Shown piece by piece: positions 5,711-7,184 of a DNA stretch of 7,184 bases. Made by a program: the position numbers and the translations under genes. Source of the stretch: Mailhella sp. (lineage in GTDB: Bacteria > Desulfobacterota > Desulfovibrionia > Desulfovibrionales > Desulfovibrionaceae); the NCBI GenBank assembly GCA_017522745.1, contig JAFWYI010000030.1, positions 1 to 7,184 on the forward strand, in the 5' to 3' direction. Every line of letters begins with the position of its first letter. The stretch's first letter is position 1. The notes beneath the pieces were generated by a model that was not told the origin of the DNA, did not search any database, and was given only the letters and a program-made list of their open reading frames with translations.

Positions 5711-6445
5711 TTAGTGAGCGTGTTCCACAGAGCCCTGGATGTAGATCATGGACAGGATGAACAGGATGAAGGCCTGAAGCACCTTGCCGAGCAGGAACAG
5801 GAAGTACATGGGCACAGTGCCGACGAGCACGCCGATGTAGATGCTGGCGCCGAAGCCGAAGAAGATGATAAGGGTCATTTCTTCAGCGAAGATGTTGCCG
5901 AAGAGACGGAGCGACATGGAAAGCGGACGAGCCAGATGAGAAATGACTTCGATGGGGAACATCAGCGGGATGAGCGCCTTGTTGGACCCGGTGAAGTGGT
6001 GGATGTAGCCGAACTTCCAAGTACGGACGCCCACATAGTTGTAATAGAGGAACACGCACAGTGCGATGGAAACGGTGGTGTTCAGGTTAGCGGTGGGAGC
6101 ATCGCAACCGGGCACGAGGCCCAGCAGGTTCATGGTAAGCACATAGATGAAGATCGCCACGAGCAGAGGCACGAAACGACGGCCCTTTTCACCCATATTG
6201 GTCACGACGAAGCTTTCAAGACCGCCGATGAGAGCCTCGAAGAAGATCTGCAGCTTACCGGGCACGATGCTCACGTTCTTACGCACCATATAACCCACGA
6301 TGGCGAGGATAGCCATGCCGAGCCAGGTGAAGAAGACGTACTTCGTGTCGACGGTCATGCCGCCGACCGTAACAGTGTCGAGATTCACGAGCTTCAGAAC
6401 GTCCGAGAACAGAAGAGGGTGGGCGAGTCCGCCAGATGCAGCCAT
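5711..6445 (-). CDS. atpB: ATP synthase F0 subunit a
   Basis: Subunit a is the stator protein that forms the two ion half-channels against the c ring. The 244-residue protein has five to six hydrophobic segments (about 37-53, 92-112, 124-138, 157-170, 190-215, 216-238). The family signature is HLARPLSMSLRLFGNIFAEEM (170-190); R180 in SLRLFGN is the essential arginine facing the c-subunit carboxylate (R210 in E. coli). The C-terminal helix has LSMIYIQGSVEHAH. The start at 6445 is preceded by AGGAGG at 6-nt spacing, the strongest ribosome site here. It lies 31 nt behind atpI. No b or delta gene follows. Confidence 0.96.
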   Translation of the reverse strand: MAASGGLAHPLLFSDVLKLVNLDTVTVGGMTVDTKYVFFTWLGMAILAIVGYMVRKNVSIVPGKLQIFFEALIGGLESFVVTNMGEKGRRFVPLLVAIFIYVLTMNLLGLVPGCDAPTANLNTTVSIALCVFLYYNYVGVRTWKFGYIHHFTGSNKALIPLMFPIEVISHLARPLSMSLRLFGNIFAEEMTLIIFFGFGASIYIGVLVGTVPMYFLFLLGKVLQAFILFILSMIYIQGSVEHAH

Positions 6446-6476
6446 GCAGGGCCTCCTGTGTAAGGTCTTCCAGCGT

Positions 6477-6911
6477 TCAACGCTGAAAAATCAAAGAGAG
6501 CGGTATGATCGTTACAGGCACGGAAAAACCTATCGCCAACGCGGCAGGACTAGCCTGAAAATGGACTAGAACAACATACACGAAAAGTCCCGTTATGAAA
6601 AGCCTCAAATACGTTCTAAAGAGTAAACTTTTTTTCACAACGTGCGCTGTAGCGCGGCCTTTTTTATCCCCTTCCGGCATAGCTGCCGGCATGAAGCTCT
6701 GGATAAATCGTGCGAGAGTATAGAAATTCCAGCAAGATAGAAGAGCCGCCACGCCTGCCCACACAGCGGCTTCCAACCAAGGGATAAGCGCCAGCCCGAG
6801 GGCAAAAAAAATCATGGAAAAAATTAAAAGATTCCGCACGGCAACACGCAGCTGAGGCTGTACGAATCCGCGCCGCCAGAGCATGCGCTCCACTTGTTCA
6901 AAAAAACTCAT
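6477..6911 (-). CDS. atpI: ATP synthase protein I (AtpI)-like membrane protein
   Basis: AtpI-type proteins are small membrane proteins encoded ahead of atpB that assist assembly of the c ring or F0. This 144-residue protein has a cytoplasmic-looking N-terminus (1-22, basic) and four likely membrane helices: about 26-43, 47-66, 101-118 and 121-141, with a charged loop GDKKGRATAHVVKK (81-94) between the second and third. The topology, size and place directly before atpB fit the AtpI family; sequence conservation in this family is low, so the name rests partly on context. The ATG overlaps the stop of the upstream ORF (ATGA, 6911-6908), and GAGG lies about 4 nt upstream. Translation is probably coupled to that ORF. 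Confidence 0.8.
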   Translation of the reverse strand: MSFFEQVERMLWRRGFVQPQLRVAVRNLLIFSMIFFALGLALIPWLEAAVWAGVAALLSCWNFYTLARFIQSFMPAAMPEGDKKGRATAHVVKKSLLFRTYLRLFITGLFVYVVLVHFQASPAALAIGFSVPVTIIPLSLIFQR

Positions 6912-7183
6912 ACTTCCTCTTTTTTCCGTGCCGGCGCTCCATCGCGGAGAGAGTTTTCACTGTCATCTTCTGCAAGGACCTTACGAATGGCCTCAAGCGT
7001 TTCATCCAGTTCTTCCAACCCATGTTCGGCAGATGCCGCTGTTCCCGCGAAAACAGAGGCCGTGAAAGCATCTTCCGCCGTTGCAGCGGGAGCCGTTTTC
7101 CCGGCAGTATCCATGGGGGTCACACCGTCAGCATGCGGCGCTCCAGCCTTGTGAAAAACAGGAACGATCGGCTCGTTTTGCAT
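6908..7183 (-). CDS. Unrecognised hydrophilic protein ahead of atpI, possibly incomplete at its N-terminus
   Basis: I do not recognise this product. The frame gives 91 residues from the ATG at 7183, one base from the window edge, so the real start may lie outside. It has no membrane segment, which argues against AtpZ, the two-helix protein often found at this place. Residues 1-52 are rich in Ala, Thr, Pro and Gly and look disordered. Residues 53-72 (EHGLEELDETLEAIRKVLAE) form an acidic amphipathic helix, and the tail is charged (ARKKEEV). Its stop overlaps the atpI start by 4 bases (ATGA), good evidence that it is translated and belongs to the atp unit. A role in ATP synthase assembly is guesswork from position. 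Confidence 0.65.
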   Translation of the reverse strand: MQNEPIVPVFHKAGAPHADGVTPMDTAGKTAPAATAEDAFTASVFAGTAASAEHGLEELDETLEAIRKVLAEDDSENSLRDGAPARKKEEV

Positions 7184-7184
7184 G

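Noticed and set aside
6471..6485. Inverted repeat CAGCGTT-C-AACGCTG at the atpI stop
   Set aside because: Only about 5 bp can pair with a usable loop, and the T-run lies on the wrong side on the minus strand, so it is not a terminator.

Overview
The window is a housekeeping stretch of a bacterial chromosome, most likely from the Desulfovibrionaceae (Desulfobacterota), at a moderate to fairly high GC content. That guess rests on recalled family features: a long-form HisG, an ATP synthase c subunit with a signal-peptide-like N-terminus, an F0 a/c gene pair followed directly by rex, and a zapB-zapA-6S RNA cluster. It is inference; I could not run a database search. Species cannot be decided.

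Layout. Positions 1-203 (+) are the 3' end of asd (aspartate-semialdehyde dehydrogenase). It converges on a minus-strand series that fills the rest of the window. Positions 204-428 hold no gene but carry four hairpins in a near mirror-image arrangement that close asd and hisG. Reading the minus strand from right to left, the order is: an unrecognised hydrophilic ORF at the window edge (6908-7183), atpI (6477-6911), atpB (5711-6445), atpE (5330-5647) with a strong terminator; rex (4597-5241) with its own terminator; zapB-like (4046-4309), zapA (3758-4030), 6S RNA ssrS (about 3534-3707), rny (1815-3377), hisI (1342-1743) and hisG (429-1331).

How they fit together. AtpI, AtpB and AtpE are the membrane (F0) part of ATP synthase without the b, delta or F1 genes, so the rest of the enzyme must be encoded elsewhere. 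Rex, the NADH/NAD+ sensing repressor, follows immediately, but it probably has its own promoter inside the atpE terminator. ZapB-like and ZapA are FtsZ-ring accessory proteins. Downstream of them lies 6S RNA, the regulator of sigma70 RNA polymerase, in the same zapA-ssrS order as in gamma-proteobacteria. RNase Y follows, then two histidine-pathway genes (steps 3 and 1) that are separated from any larger his operon in view.

I see no mobile element, CRISPR array, tRNA, rRNA or clear sign of transfer, and no convincing undescribed multi-gene system. The points most worth checking are a glutamate at a normally invariant glycine of the HisG PRPP loop, the probable rex promoter nested in the atpE terminator, the Na+-type ligand set in the c subunit, a duplicated tail of atpE, and the matched hairpin pairs between asd and hisG.
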